Source: CAZKCI01 sp964551475
GTDB lineage: Bacteria; Auribacterota; Erginobacteria; Erginobacterales; CAZKCI01
Assembly (NCBI GenBank): GCA_964551475.1
Contig: CAZKCI010000086.1
Coordinates: 1-14,325 of the forward strand
Length of the DNA stretch: 14,325 nt
Reading direction: 5' to 3'
Below, one piece after another: positions 8,391 to 14,119 of this stretch (its first letter is position 1; each line of letters starts with the position of its first letter). The notes below the pieces were generated by a model that saw only the letters and a program-made list of their open reading frames with translations, did not search any database and was not told where the DNA came from. The position numbers were made by a program, and so were the translations under genes.

Positions 8391-10256
8391 GTGATCCACC
8401 CCATCGTCTTCCTCATAGCCTTTCCCCTCCTCCCCGCGATCCTTCTCCCTTTTATACCCTCCCGCCGTATCCAGGGATGGCTGGTCTACGCCTCCTCCGC
8501 CCTGATCTTCGTGGGCGTGGCTCACCTCGCTTCGTTCGCCGGTCCGGGAGAGACCGTGCTCGCTCTCCCCGCTTCCCTCGAACGCCTTCTCTCCTTCGGC
8601 GAGGCCGCCCTCGGCCTTGCCTTCCTCTTTCTCTGCCGCCGTCTCCCCCTCCGGCGGGTCTGGATCCCCGCCCTCATCGCCGTCCTCTATGGGATCACTC
8701 TCTTCTGGGGATTCTCCGGGAGGCTGCCTTCCGTGGAGCGAACCTTCCGCGTCGACAACCTCTCCATCATCATGGCCCTCCTCGCCGGCGTGGTCGGGAC
8801 GCTGATCGCCGTCTACGCCGTGAGCTACCTCGATCACTACCACCGCCGCCATCCCGAAGTCCCGGACCGGCGGGGGCGCTTCCTCGCCGTCATCTTCCTT
8901 TTCTTCTCCTCCTTCTTCGGCGTGGTCTTCTCCAACAGCCTCGCCTGGCTCGCCCTTTTCTGGGAGATCACCACGCTCTGCTCCTTTCTCCTGATCTCCT
9001 ATCCCCGGACCAGGGAAGCCTCCGAAAGCGCCTTTCGCGCGCTCGGCTTCCTGATGATCGGCGGCCTCGCTCTGACGCTGGCGATCGTCGACCTCTCCGA
9101 ACGCTGCGGGACGATCGAGCTCGCCCGTCTCGCCGCCCTCGATCACCGCCGCGCCCTCCTCCCCGTCCTCCTGCTCGCCCTGGCCGGGATGACCAAGGCG
9201 GCCCAGTTCCCCTTCGCCGGCTGGTTGCTCGGGGCCATGGTCGCCCCCGCGCCCGCCTCGGCCCTTCTCCACTCCAGCACCCTGGTCAAGGCGGGAGTGT
9301 ATCTCGTCATCCGCTGCTCGCCGGTCCTCCGGGGGACCGTCTCCGGCGCGCTCATCGCGCTGATCGGGGGCTTAAGTTTCCTCGCCGCCTCCGCCGCGGC
9401 CGTCTCCCAGTCCGACGCCAAGAAGGTGCTCGCCTACTCCACCATCGCCAACCTCGGCCTGATCGTTCTCTGCGCGGGCGTCGGAACCTCCCAGGCTCTC
9501 TGGGCGGCTTCCATGCTTATCGTCTTCCACGCCGCCGCCAAGGCCCTCCTCTTTCTCGGCGTGGGGACGGTCGAACAGCAGATCGGCTCCCGCGATCTCG
9601 AGGAGATGCGCGGTCTGATCTCCCGTCTCCCCCGCCTCACCCTGATCATCCTGGCCGGGATGGCCGGGATGTTCCTCGCCCCCTTCGGGATGCTGATCAG
9701 CAAGTGGGCGGTGCTGGAGACGCTGGCCCGCCGCTCACCGGTCTTCCCGGTGGTCGTGATCTTCGGAGGCGCGCTCACCTTCTTCTTCTGGGGGAAGTGG
9801 ATGGCCGAACTCGTCGCCGTGGACGAGTCCTCGGAGCGGGCGGAGAAGGGGATCGGCCGCGAATGGATCCCCCTCTGCGGTCTCGCCCTCGTCAATCTCG
9901 CCGCCTGCGCCCTTTTCCCTCTCCTCGGATCCTGGCTGATCGAGCCGATTTTCGGCGTCGACCCCACTTTCACTCACCGGGTCTATCTCATGGTCGGCAC
10001 CATGCTCGCCCTGATGCTCCTCCTCCCCCTGGGCTTCCTCTTCCACTGGAAACGGCTCGTCCGGGCCGAGCCCTACCTGGGCGGGGCCAACGTCCCCTCC
10101 TCCCGTCTCTTCCGCGGCGCCGACGGAGAGGAGCGCCCCTGGCGGGTCTCCATCTACTACCTCAACGAGTTCTTCGGCGAAAAGAAGATCATCCCCCCGG
10201 CCGTGGTCGCCGCGATCGTATTCCTGGTACTCCTCTTCATGCAGGCCACCACATGA
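8391..10256 (+). CDS. echA: Ech hydrogenase subunit A, NuoL/MrpA-like proton-pumping membrane protein
   Basis: This 621-residue polytopic protein of the NuoL/M/N antiporter-like family is expected to be the ion pump of the complex. Key family residues are visible: Glu192 in LFWEITTLCS, Lys269 in MTKAAQFPFAGW, His294 and Lys300 in LLHSSTLVKAGVYL, and Lys344/345 in DAKKVLAYSTIANLG. These match the TM5 glutamate and the lysine/histidine proton path of complex I. About 14-16 hydrophobic segments are present. The start is a GTG at 8391 with no clear Shine-Dalgarno, 26 nt after atpC, so expression probably depends on read-through from the atp operon. It overlaps echB by 4 nt. HyfB and NuoL are relatives, but the following five genes fix the Ech assignment. 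Confidence 0.9.
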   Translation: MIHPIVFLIAFPLLPAILLPFIPSRRIQGWLVYASSALIFVGVAHLASFAGPGETVLALPASLERLLSFGEAALGLAFLFLCRRLPLRRVWIPALIAVLYGITLFWGFSGRLPSVERTFRVDNLSIIMALLAGVVGTLIAVYAVSYLDHYHRRHPEVPDRRGRFLAVIFLFFSSFFGVVFSNSLAWLALFWEITTLCSFLLISYPRTREASESAFRALGFLMIGGLALTLAIVDLSERCGTIELARLAALDHRRALLPVLLLALAGMTKAAQFPFAGWLLGAMVAPAPASALLHSSTLVKAGVYLVIRCSPVLRGTVSGALIALIGGLSFLAASAAAVSQSDAKKVLAYSTIANLGLIVLCAGVGTSQALWAASMLIVFHAAAKALLFLGVGTVEQQIGSRDLEEMRGLISRLPRLTLIILAGMAGMFLAPFGMLISKWAVLETLARRSPVFPVVVIFGGALTFFFWGKWMAELVAVDESSERAEKGIGREWIPLCGLALVNLAACALFPLLGSWLIEPIFGVDPTFTHRVYLMVGTMLALMLLLPLGFLFHWKRLVRAEPYLGGANVPSSRLFRGADGEERPWRVSIYYLNEFFGEKKIIPPAVVAAIVFLVLLFMQATT

Positions 10257-11113
10257 CGCCCCTTCTGGCCATACTTGGCTACCTCCTTCTCGCCCCCTTC
10301 CTGGGCGGCCTTATCGCCGGGATCGACCGGATCACCTCCGCCCGGATGCAGAGAAGGATCGGCCCGCCGGTTTTCCAGCCGTTCTACGACCTGGGCAAGC
10401 TGATCGGGAAACAGAACCTGGCCGTCAACCGTTTCCACGGCTACTACCTCGTCTGCTCGCTGCTGATCACGATTCTGGCCGGGGTGATGTTCTTCGGCGG
10501 GGACGATCTCCTGATGGTGATCTTCGCCTTCACGGTGGGGAAGCTCTTCCTGGTCCTCGCCGCCTCCTCCGCCAACTCCCCCTACGCCGCGCTGGGCGCC
10601 CAGAGAGAGCTGATCCAGGTGCTGGCTGCCGAGCCGATGCTGCTCCTCTTCGCGGTCGGCCTCTACATGGCCTCCGGATCGTTCGAAATCTCCGAGATCG
10701 CCGCTTCGCCCCGTCCCCTGATCCTCTATCTCCCCGGCCTTTTCCTGGGACTGCTCGTCATCCTCGCCATCGAATTCCGGAAATCCCCCTTCGACCTCTC
10801 CACCTCCCACCATGCCCACCAGGAGCTGGTCAAGGGCGTGACCACCGAGTTCGCCGGCCCCTCGCTCGCGCTCGTCGAGATCACGCACTGGTATGAGACC
10901 GTTCTCTTTTTGGGCATGATCGGCCTCTTCTTCGCCTTCTGCCCTTTGGCGGCGGCTTTCCTGGTCCCGCTCGCCTACTTCGCCGAGATCGCCATCGACA
11001 ACGCCTCCGCCCGCGTCACCTACCGCTCGCTTCTGGCCGTCGCTTGGCTGGCCGCGGTGATCCTGGGTGTGGGGAACCTGGTCGTGTTGCATATTTTCCT
11101 GAGAGCGGGATGA
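10253..11113 (+). CDS. echB: Ech hydrogenase subunit B, NuoH-like membrane anchor
   Basis: This 286-residue membrane protein of the NuoH/HycD family ties the hydrophilic hydrogenase arm to the membrane arm. SARMQRRIGPPVFQPFYDLG (29-48) is the family's first cytoplasmic loop. EFRKSPFDLSTSHHAHQE at 174-191, followed by LVKGVTTEFAGPSLA, is the Ech/Hyc form of the second loop. About eight hydrophobic helices are visible. The ATG overlaps the echA stop (ATGA), showing translational coupling. The frame stays open upstream through all of echA because of high GC; that is not a fusion. A 263-nt repeat-filled gap follows before echC. Confidence 0.93.
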   Translation: MTPLLAILGYLLLAPFLGGLIAGIDRITSARMQRRIGPPVFQPFYDLGKLIGKQNLAVNRFHGYYLVCSLLITILAGVMFFGGDDLLMVIFAFTVGKLFLVLAASSANSPYAALGAQRELIQVLAAEPMLLLFAVGLYMASGSFEISEIAASPRPLILYLPGLFLGLLVILAIEFRKSPFDLSTSHHAHQELVKGVTTEFAGPSLALVEITHWYETVLFLGMIGLFFAFCPLAAAFLVPLAYFAEIAIDNASARVTYRSLLAVAWLAAVILGVGNLVVLHIFLRAG

Positions 11114-11117
11114 GAAA

Positions 11118-11180
11118 AAGTGATCAGTCATCAGTAAACCGTAACTGATCACTGATGACTTTAGTTTCGTTTACTGTTTT
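11118..11180. repeat. GATCAGT-type quasi-palindrome, first copy of a composite element
   Basis: AGTGATCAGT (11119-11128) and AGTCATCAGT (11126-11135) have reverse complements at 11144-11153 and 11151-11160. The fragment TTTACTGTTTTTGTGGGAGGG then leads into the REP-like doublet at 11181. The same succession recurs at 11851-11910 on the other side of echC. Confidence 0.7.
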
Positions 11181-11246
11181 TGTGGGAGGGCCGTCCTCGG
11201 CCCGATCCGAGCTAACTGGGATCGGGGCAGGAATGCCCCTCCCACG
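11181..11246. repeat. REP-like inverted doublet A, between echB and echC
   Basis: The left arm is TGTGGGAG with hairpin GGGCCG-TCCT-CGGCCC, then GATCC. The right arm is GGATCG, hairpin GGGGCA-GGAA-TGCCCC, then CTCCCAC. The two arms are inverted about a short AGCTAACT-like spacer. Stem sequences differ from those of the other copies but stay fully paired. Confidence 0.8.
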
Positions 11247-11278
11247 GTCACACTACCGACCGCTCACACGTTATATTT

Positions 11279-11342
11279 TGTGGGAGCGACATTCATGTCG
11301 CGATCCCCGTCAGCCCGGATCGCGGCGAGACGCCGCTCCCAC
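11279..11342. repeat. REP-like inverted doublet C, upstream of echC
   Basis: The left arm is TGTGGGAG with hairpin GCGACAT-TC-ATGTCGC and GATCC. The right arm is GGATCG with hairpin GCGGCG-AGA-CGCCGC and CTCCCAC. It ends 34 nt before the echC start. Between doublets A and C (11247-11278) there is only a short AT-rich stretch with TATATT (11272-11277); no convincing promoter is seen. Confidence 0.8.
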
Positions 11343-11376
11343 CAGGGGAGCAAAGAGAGCATAGAGAGGATGCACG

Positions 11377-11802
11377 ATGAGCTTCGCCGCGAGATCGCCC
11401 TGGATCGTCCACTACGACGGGTCCTCCTGCAACGGTTGCGACATCGAAGTGGCGGCCTGTCTCACCCCCCGCTACGACCTGGAGCGTTTCGGGGCGATCA
11501 ACGCCGGCAACCCCAAGCACGCCGACCTTCTCCTGATCACCGGCGCGGTCAATCGCCAGAACCGGGAGGCGATCCGGGCGATCTACGCCCAGATGGGCGA
11601 CCCCAAGGTGGTGGTGGCGGTGGGCGTCTGCGCCGCCAATGGGAACATCTTCCGCGAGTGCTACAATACGCTCGGCGGCGCGTCGGCGGCGGTCCCGGTG
11701 GACGTCTATGTCCCCGGCTGCGCCGCCCGGCCGGAGGCGATCATCGAGGGCGTGATCCGGGCGACGGGGATTCTGGCGGAGAAAGCGCGACGGAAGGGCT
11801 GA
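11377..11802 (+). CDS. echC: Ech hydrogenase small subunit (NuoB-like, proximal [4Fe-4S])
   Basis: The 141-residue protein belongs to the NuoB/HycG family. It carries four cysteines for the proximal iron-sulfur cluster: Cys18 and Cys21 (SSCNGCDIE), Cys85 (GVCAANG) and Cys115 (VPGCAARPEA). It passes electrons from EchF clusters to the NiFe centre of EchE on the cytoplasmic side of the membrane. The protein is compact, near the minimal length for the family. GAGAGGA lies 6-8 nt before the ATG and is part of a purine-rich CATAGAGAG repeat. The gene is isolated from both neighbours by repeat-filled gaps (263 and 181 nt), unlike the other ech genes. Confidence 0.94.
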   Translation: MSFAARSPWIVHYDGSSCNGCDIEVAACLTPRYDLERFGAINAGNPKHADLLLITGAVNRQNREAIRAIYAQMGDPKVVVAVGVCAANGNIFRECYNTLGGASAAVPVDVYVPGCAARPEAIIEGVIRATGILAEKARRKG

Positions 11803-11814
11803 ATAGGCCCGCCG

Positions 11815-11844
11815 GGATCGCGACAGGAATGTCGCTCCCACGGG
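11815..11844. repeat. Half REP-like element downstream of echC
   Basis: A single right arm: GGATC, hairpin GCGACA-GGAA-TGTCGC, CTCCCACGG. It starts 12 nt after the echC stop. No matching left arm precedes it. Confidence 0.7.
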
Positions 11845-11849
11845 GACAA

Positions 11850-11962
11850 CAGTGATCAGTAACTGATAACTGATCACTTCTGCTTCAGTTACTGTTTTTG
11901 TGGGAGGGGCGTCTCGCCCCGATCCAGGCTGACTCGGATCGCGGCGAGACGCCGCTCCCACA
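11850..11962. repeat. Composite element: GATCAGT array plus REP-like doublet B, between echC and echD
   Basis: AGTGATCAGT (11851-11860), AACTGATAAC and TGATCACT form a quasi-palindrome. CAGTTACTGTTTTTGTGGG then leads into the doublet at 11899-11962. The left arm hairpin is GGGGCG-TCT-CGCCCC and the right arm is GCGGCG-AGA-CGCCGC, ending CTCCCACA. The order and junction sequence match the composite at 11118-11246. Confidence 0.8.
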
Positions 11963-11983
11963 GGCAACATAGAGAGCGTATTG

Positions 11984-12373
11984 ATGACTGACGAACAGGA
12001 AATCGTCGAGGTCGACCGGGAAGAGCTCTTTCGCCGCTCGAGAGAGCTGGCCCGGGAAGGCTGGCGTCTGGTCCAGATCTCCTGCACGGAGGACGAGGGC
12101 TTCCGGATCGACTACTCCCTCGACCGGGACTACCGGTTATTGAACCTCCGTCTCCGTCTCGCCGCGGAGAATCCCCGGATCGCCAGCATCACCGGGATTT
12201 TCGCCTGCGCGCTGGCCTATGAACGGGAGATCCGCGACCTCTTCGGCATCGCGGTCGAGGGGTTGGACGCGGACGGCGCGCGGCGAATGTACCGGATCGA
12301 GGCGAAAGCCCCGTTCCGCTCGACTGATGGCGAGACGTCGCTCCCACGAAAAAACAGAGAGAGCACGGATTAA
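11984..12373 (+). CDS. echD: Ech hydrogenase subunit D (NuoC-like 30 kDa family)
   Basis: The 129-residue hydrophilic subunit shares the fold of NuoC, which joins the small and large subunits. RLVQISCTEDEGFRIDYS and the signature AYEREIRDLFGI near residues 74-85 identify it. I take the ATG at 11984 rather than the TTG at 11981; AGAGAG lies just upstream. After YRIEAKAPFR the tail STDGETSLPRKNRESTD is not family-like. Its codons (12329-12349) are a half REP-like arm followed by a purine-rich repeat, so the C-terminus seems to have been rewritten by repeat DNA. echE begins 3 nt after the stop. Confidence 0.9.
   Translation: MTDEQEIVEVDREELFRRSRELAREGWRLVQISCTEDEGFRIDYSLDRDYRLLNLRLRLAAENPRIASITGIFACALAYEREIRDLFGIAVEGLDADGARRMYRIEAKAPFRSTDGETSLPRKNRESTD
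12329..12349. repeat. Half REP-like arm inside the 3' end of echD
   Basis: GGCGAGACGTCGCTCCCACGA matches the right arm of the doublets (GGCGAGACGCCGCTCCCACA) with few changes. One change breaks the outer stem pairing, which suggests decay. It encodes part of the echD tail, from about the Gly-Glu-Thr-Ser-Leu-Pro stretch. Confidence 0.7.
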
Positions 12374-12376
12374 GAC

Positions 12377-13456
12377 ATGACCCAACGCACCGTCATCCCC
12401 TTTGGCCCCCAGCACCCGGTTCTCCTGGAGCCGATCCATCTCGACCTTACCATGGAGGACGAGAAGGTGGTCGAGGCCGTCCCCTCGCTGGGCTTCGTCC
12501 ACCGGGGCCTCGAGCTCCTCTGCCGGAAGAAGACCTTCTCCGAGATGATCTCGGTGGCCGAGCGGATCTGCGGGATCTGCAGCTTCGTCCACGGCCTGGG
12601 GCCGAGCCAGGCGCTGGAGAGGATCATGAAGATCTCCGTGCCCGAGCGCGCCCTCTTTCTTCGTGTCTTCTGGAGCGAGCTCTCGAGGATCCAGAGCCAC
12701 CTCCTCTGGCTGGGTCTGGCCGCCGACGCCTGCGGCTTCGAGAGCCTCTTCATGAACTTCTGGCGGATCCGGGAATCGGTTCTGGACATCATCGAGGCGA
12801 CCACGGGGGGCAGGATCATCTTCGGCGCCTGCCGTGTCGGGGGCGTCCGGCGGGATATCGCCGACGAAGAGATGAAGGCGATCGCCGGCCAGCTCAAGGC
12901 GATCGAGACCGATTACCGTTCCGTCGCCGCCGTCTTTCTCAAGGACGCCACGGTCGCCTCCCGCCTGGCCGGAGTAGCGGTGCTGAGCAGAGACGAGGCT
13001 CACCGTCTGGGAGCGGTGGGTCCGACCGCGCGGGGTTCCGGCCTCCCCCTCGACCTCCGCCGCCTGGGCTACGCCGCCTACTCCCGTCTCGCTTTTGAGC
13101 CGGTGGTCGAGTCCGAGGGCGACGCGATGGCCCGGGGGCGGGTGCGCGCCCGCGAGGTTCTCCAGTCCTTCGATCTCATCCGGCAGGCGCAGAAGCTGAT
13201 CCCCTCCGGTCCGGTCTTCGTCCAGGTCGCCGGTTTCCCCCAGGGGGAGTATTTCGCCCGCCTGGAGCAGCCGCGGGGGGAGGTGGTCTATTACCTCAAG
13301 GGAAACGGGACCGCCTATCTCGACCGCTTCCGCGTGCGCACGCCGACCTTCGCCAACCTCGCCGCCCTGATCACAATGCTCCAGGGATGCGAACTCTCCG
13401 AGGTGGGGTTGATCGTCCTCTCCATCGACCCCTGCATCAGCTGCACCGAGAGGTGA
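12377..13456 (+). CDS. echE: Ech hydrogenase large subunit with [NiFe] active site
   Basis: This 359-residue catalytic subunit of the group 4 hydrogenases (NuoD-like) has both NiFe ligand motifs. They are ERICGICSFVHG with Cys65, Cys68 and His72, and the final DPCISCTER with Cys353 and Cys356. FVHRGLE near 40-46 and TARGSG are further family marks. It reduces protons to H2 with electrons from EchC. The stop codon follows directly after the C-terminal motif, so there is no cleavable peptide. That is known for CooH-type and some Ech large subunits and implies maturation without an endopeptidase. No hyp genes are in the window. The gene is 3 nt from both echD and echF. Confidence 0.96.
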   Translation: MTQRTVIPFGPQHPVLLEPIHLDLTMEDEKVVEAVPSLGFVHRGLELLCRKKTFSEMISVAERICGICSFVHGLGPSQALERIMKISVPERALFLRVFWSELSRIQSHLLWLGLAADACGFESLFMNFWRIRESVLDIIEATTGGRIIFGACRVGGVRRDIADEEMKAIAGQLKAIETDYRSVAAVFLKDATVASRLAGVAVLSRDEAHRLGAVGPTARGSGLPLDLRRLGYAAYSRLAFEPVVESEGDAMARGRVRAREVLQSFDLIRQAQKLIPSGPVFVQVAGFPQGEYFARLEQPRGEVVYYLKGNGTAYLDRFRVRTPTFANLAALITMLQGCELSEVGLIVLSIDPCISCTER

Positions 13457-13459
13457 TCC

Positions 13460-13834
13460 ATGCGCGAGCCGATACTCCTCCCCATGATCCGGAACGTGAT
13501 CGGAAGCCTCTTCCGGAAGACCGCCTGCGCCCGCTACCCCCGCCTTTCTCCGAAAATCCATCCCGCCTCGCGGGGGCGGATCGCACTCGATCCCTCCCTC
13601 TGCGTCCTCTGTTCGCTCTGCGTCAAGCGCTGCATCGCCTCCGCCCTCGCGGTCGACCGCCCCGGGCGGACCTGGACGATCGACCGGCTGCGCTGTATCT
13701 TCTGCCTCCTCTGCGTCGAAGCCTGTCCCCAGGGCGCCCTGCGCTCGCTTCCCGAACACTGCCCGCCGTCGGGATCTCCTACCGCCCCGGAAACCGTCTC
13801 CATTCCTGCGCCGGTCGCTGATCCGCGCCGGTAG
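13460..13834 (+). CDS. echF: Ech hydrogenase polyferredoxin subunit (two [4Fe-4S])
   Basis: The 124-residue NuoI-like protein has two complete cluster motifs: Cys48/51/54/58 in CVLCSLCVKRC and Cys79/82/85/89 in CIFCLLCVEACP. It is the expected entry point for electrons from soluble reduced ferredoxin. GAGAGGTGA at the end of echE is a good ribosome binding site. After the second motif the last 30 or so residues are Pro/Ala-rich and not family-typical. The stop TAG (13832-13834) forms part of a GTAG-headed hairpin repeat, so the tail may have been shaped by that insertion. This completes the A-F set in the canonical Ech order. Confidence 0.95.
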   Translation: MREPILLPMIRNVIGSLFRKTACARYPRLSPKIHPASRGRIALDPSLCVLCSLCVKRCIASALAVDRPGRTWTIDRLRCIFCLLCVEACPQGALRSLPEHCPPSGSPTAPETVSIPAPVADPRR

Positions 13835-13857
13835 CCGCGGACCTTTCAGGTCCGCGG
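13831..13857. repeat. GTAG-headed hairpin overlapping the echF stop codon
   Basis: CCGCGGACCT (13835-13844) pairs perfectly with AGGTCCGCGG (13848-13857) around the loop TTC. GTAG (13831-13834) precedes the stem and contains the echF stop. No T-run follows, so it is not an intrinsic terminator. It could still protect the mRNA 3' end. Confidence 0.65.
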
Positions 13858-13901
13858 GACGGGCCGTAGCGTCGCCCCTCCCGTCTTCGCCCGACAAGTG
13901 T

Positions 13902-14004
13902 GAACCGGCGGCCGAGCCTGTCGCGCCCGCTCGCAGAGCGGGCCTACAGAATCTGCGCTGCGGCCGCGCCCTGTAGGCCGGTTCTGCGAACCGGCGGCCG
14001 AGCC
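13902..14004. repeat. GTAG-type REP-like inverted pair with 17-nt direct repeats
   Basis: GAACCGGCGGCCGAGCC occurs at 13902-13918 and again at 13988-14004. Hairpin GCCCGCTC-GCA-GAGCGGGC (13925-13943) is followed by CTACAG. CTGTAG then leads into GCCGGTTC-TGC-GAACCGGC (13977-13995). The two hairpins therefore point in opposite directions with GTAG at their inner ends. The stems differ in sequence but both are perfect. The rest of the gap from 13858 holds no gene. Confidence 0.7.
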
Positions 14005-14008
14005 GGGC

Positions 14009-14061
14009 AAATATATTTCCACCCGCCTTCGAAAGGCGTGGTATCCTTCCCCTATAGAGAC
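14009..14061 (+). promoter_or_regulatory. Putative promoter and leader of the right-edge secreted-protein gene
   Basis: An AT-rich block AAATATATTT (14009-14018) stands out from the GC-rich surroundings and could supply a -10 box (TATATT, 14012-14017), though no good -35 is seen. A hairpin CGCCTT-CGA-AAGGCG (14024-14038) follows; its base could be extended by CCA (14019-14021) and TGG (14040-14042) with small bulges. A promoter must lie upstream of the terminator at 14062-14092 if the next gene has its own, because only 27 nt without promoter-like sequence remain after it. Confidence 0.3.
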
Positions 14062-14092
14062 AGTCGCGAACCAATCCGATTCGCGACTTTTT
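14062..14092 (+). terminator. Intrinsic terminator between echF and the right-edge gene
   Basis: AGTCGCGAA (14062-14070) pairs perfectly with TTCGCGACT (14080-14088) around a nine-base loop, followed by TTTT to 14092. It is the first canonical intrinsic terminator after atpB on the + strand, so it probably ends the atp-ech transcript. Its position 27 nt before the next start codon also allows a role as an attenuator of that gene. Confidence 0.75.
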
Positions 14093-14119
14093 AGTAAGAA
14101 CCTCAACTCCGGAGAAGCG

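Noticed and set aside
8477..11113. Long + strand open frame of 878 codons that contains echB at its 3' end
   Set aside because: The upstream part is the echB frame read through echA in the wrong frame. It is Arg/Pro-rich and unlike any family. echB starts at the ATGA overlap at 10253.
11247..11278. Internal promoter for echC
   Set aside because: TATATT at 11272 is present, but no -35 hexamer is at a usable distance, and AT-rich bases are also part of the surrounding repeats.
11118..11980. CRISPR-like array around echC
   Set aside because: The repeats are inverted hairpin doublets with irregular spacing; there are no uniform spacers and no cas genes.
8391..13834. Complex I (nuo) or formate hydrogenlyase instead of Ech
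   Set aside because: The large subunit keeps both NiFe Cys motifs, which complex I lacks. There is no formate dehydrogenase gene, and the six-gene A-F order with one NuoL-like subunit matches Ech.
13835..13857. Intrinsic terminator right after echF
   Set aside because: The stem is perfect but followed by GAC rather than a T-run. It is treated as a REP-like repeat; the real terminator is at 14062-14092.
12137..14074. 645-codon open frame on the minus strand opposite echD/E/F
   Set aside because: Antisense shadow; it runs through three clearly coding genes and a repeat region.
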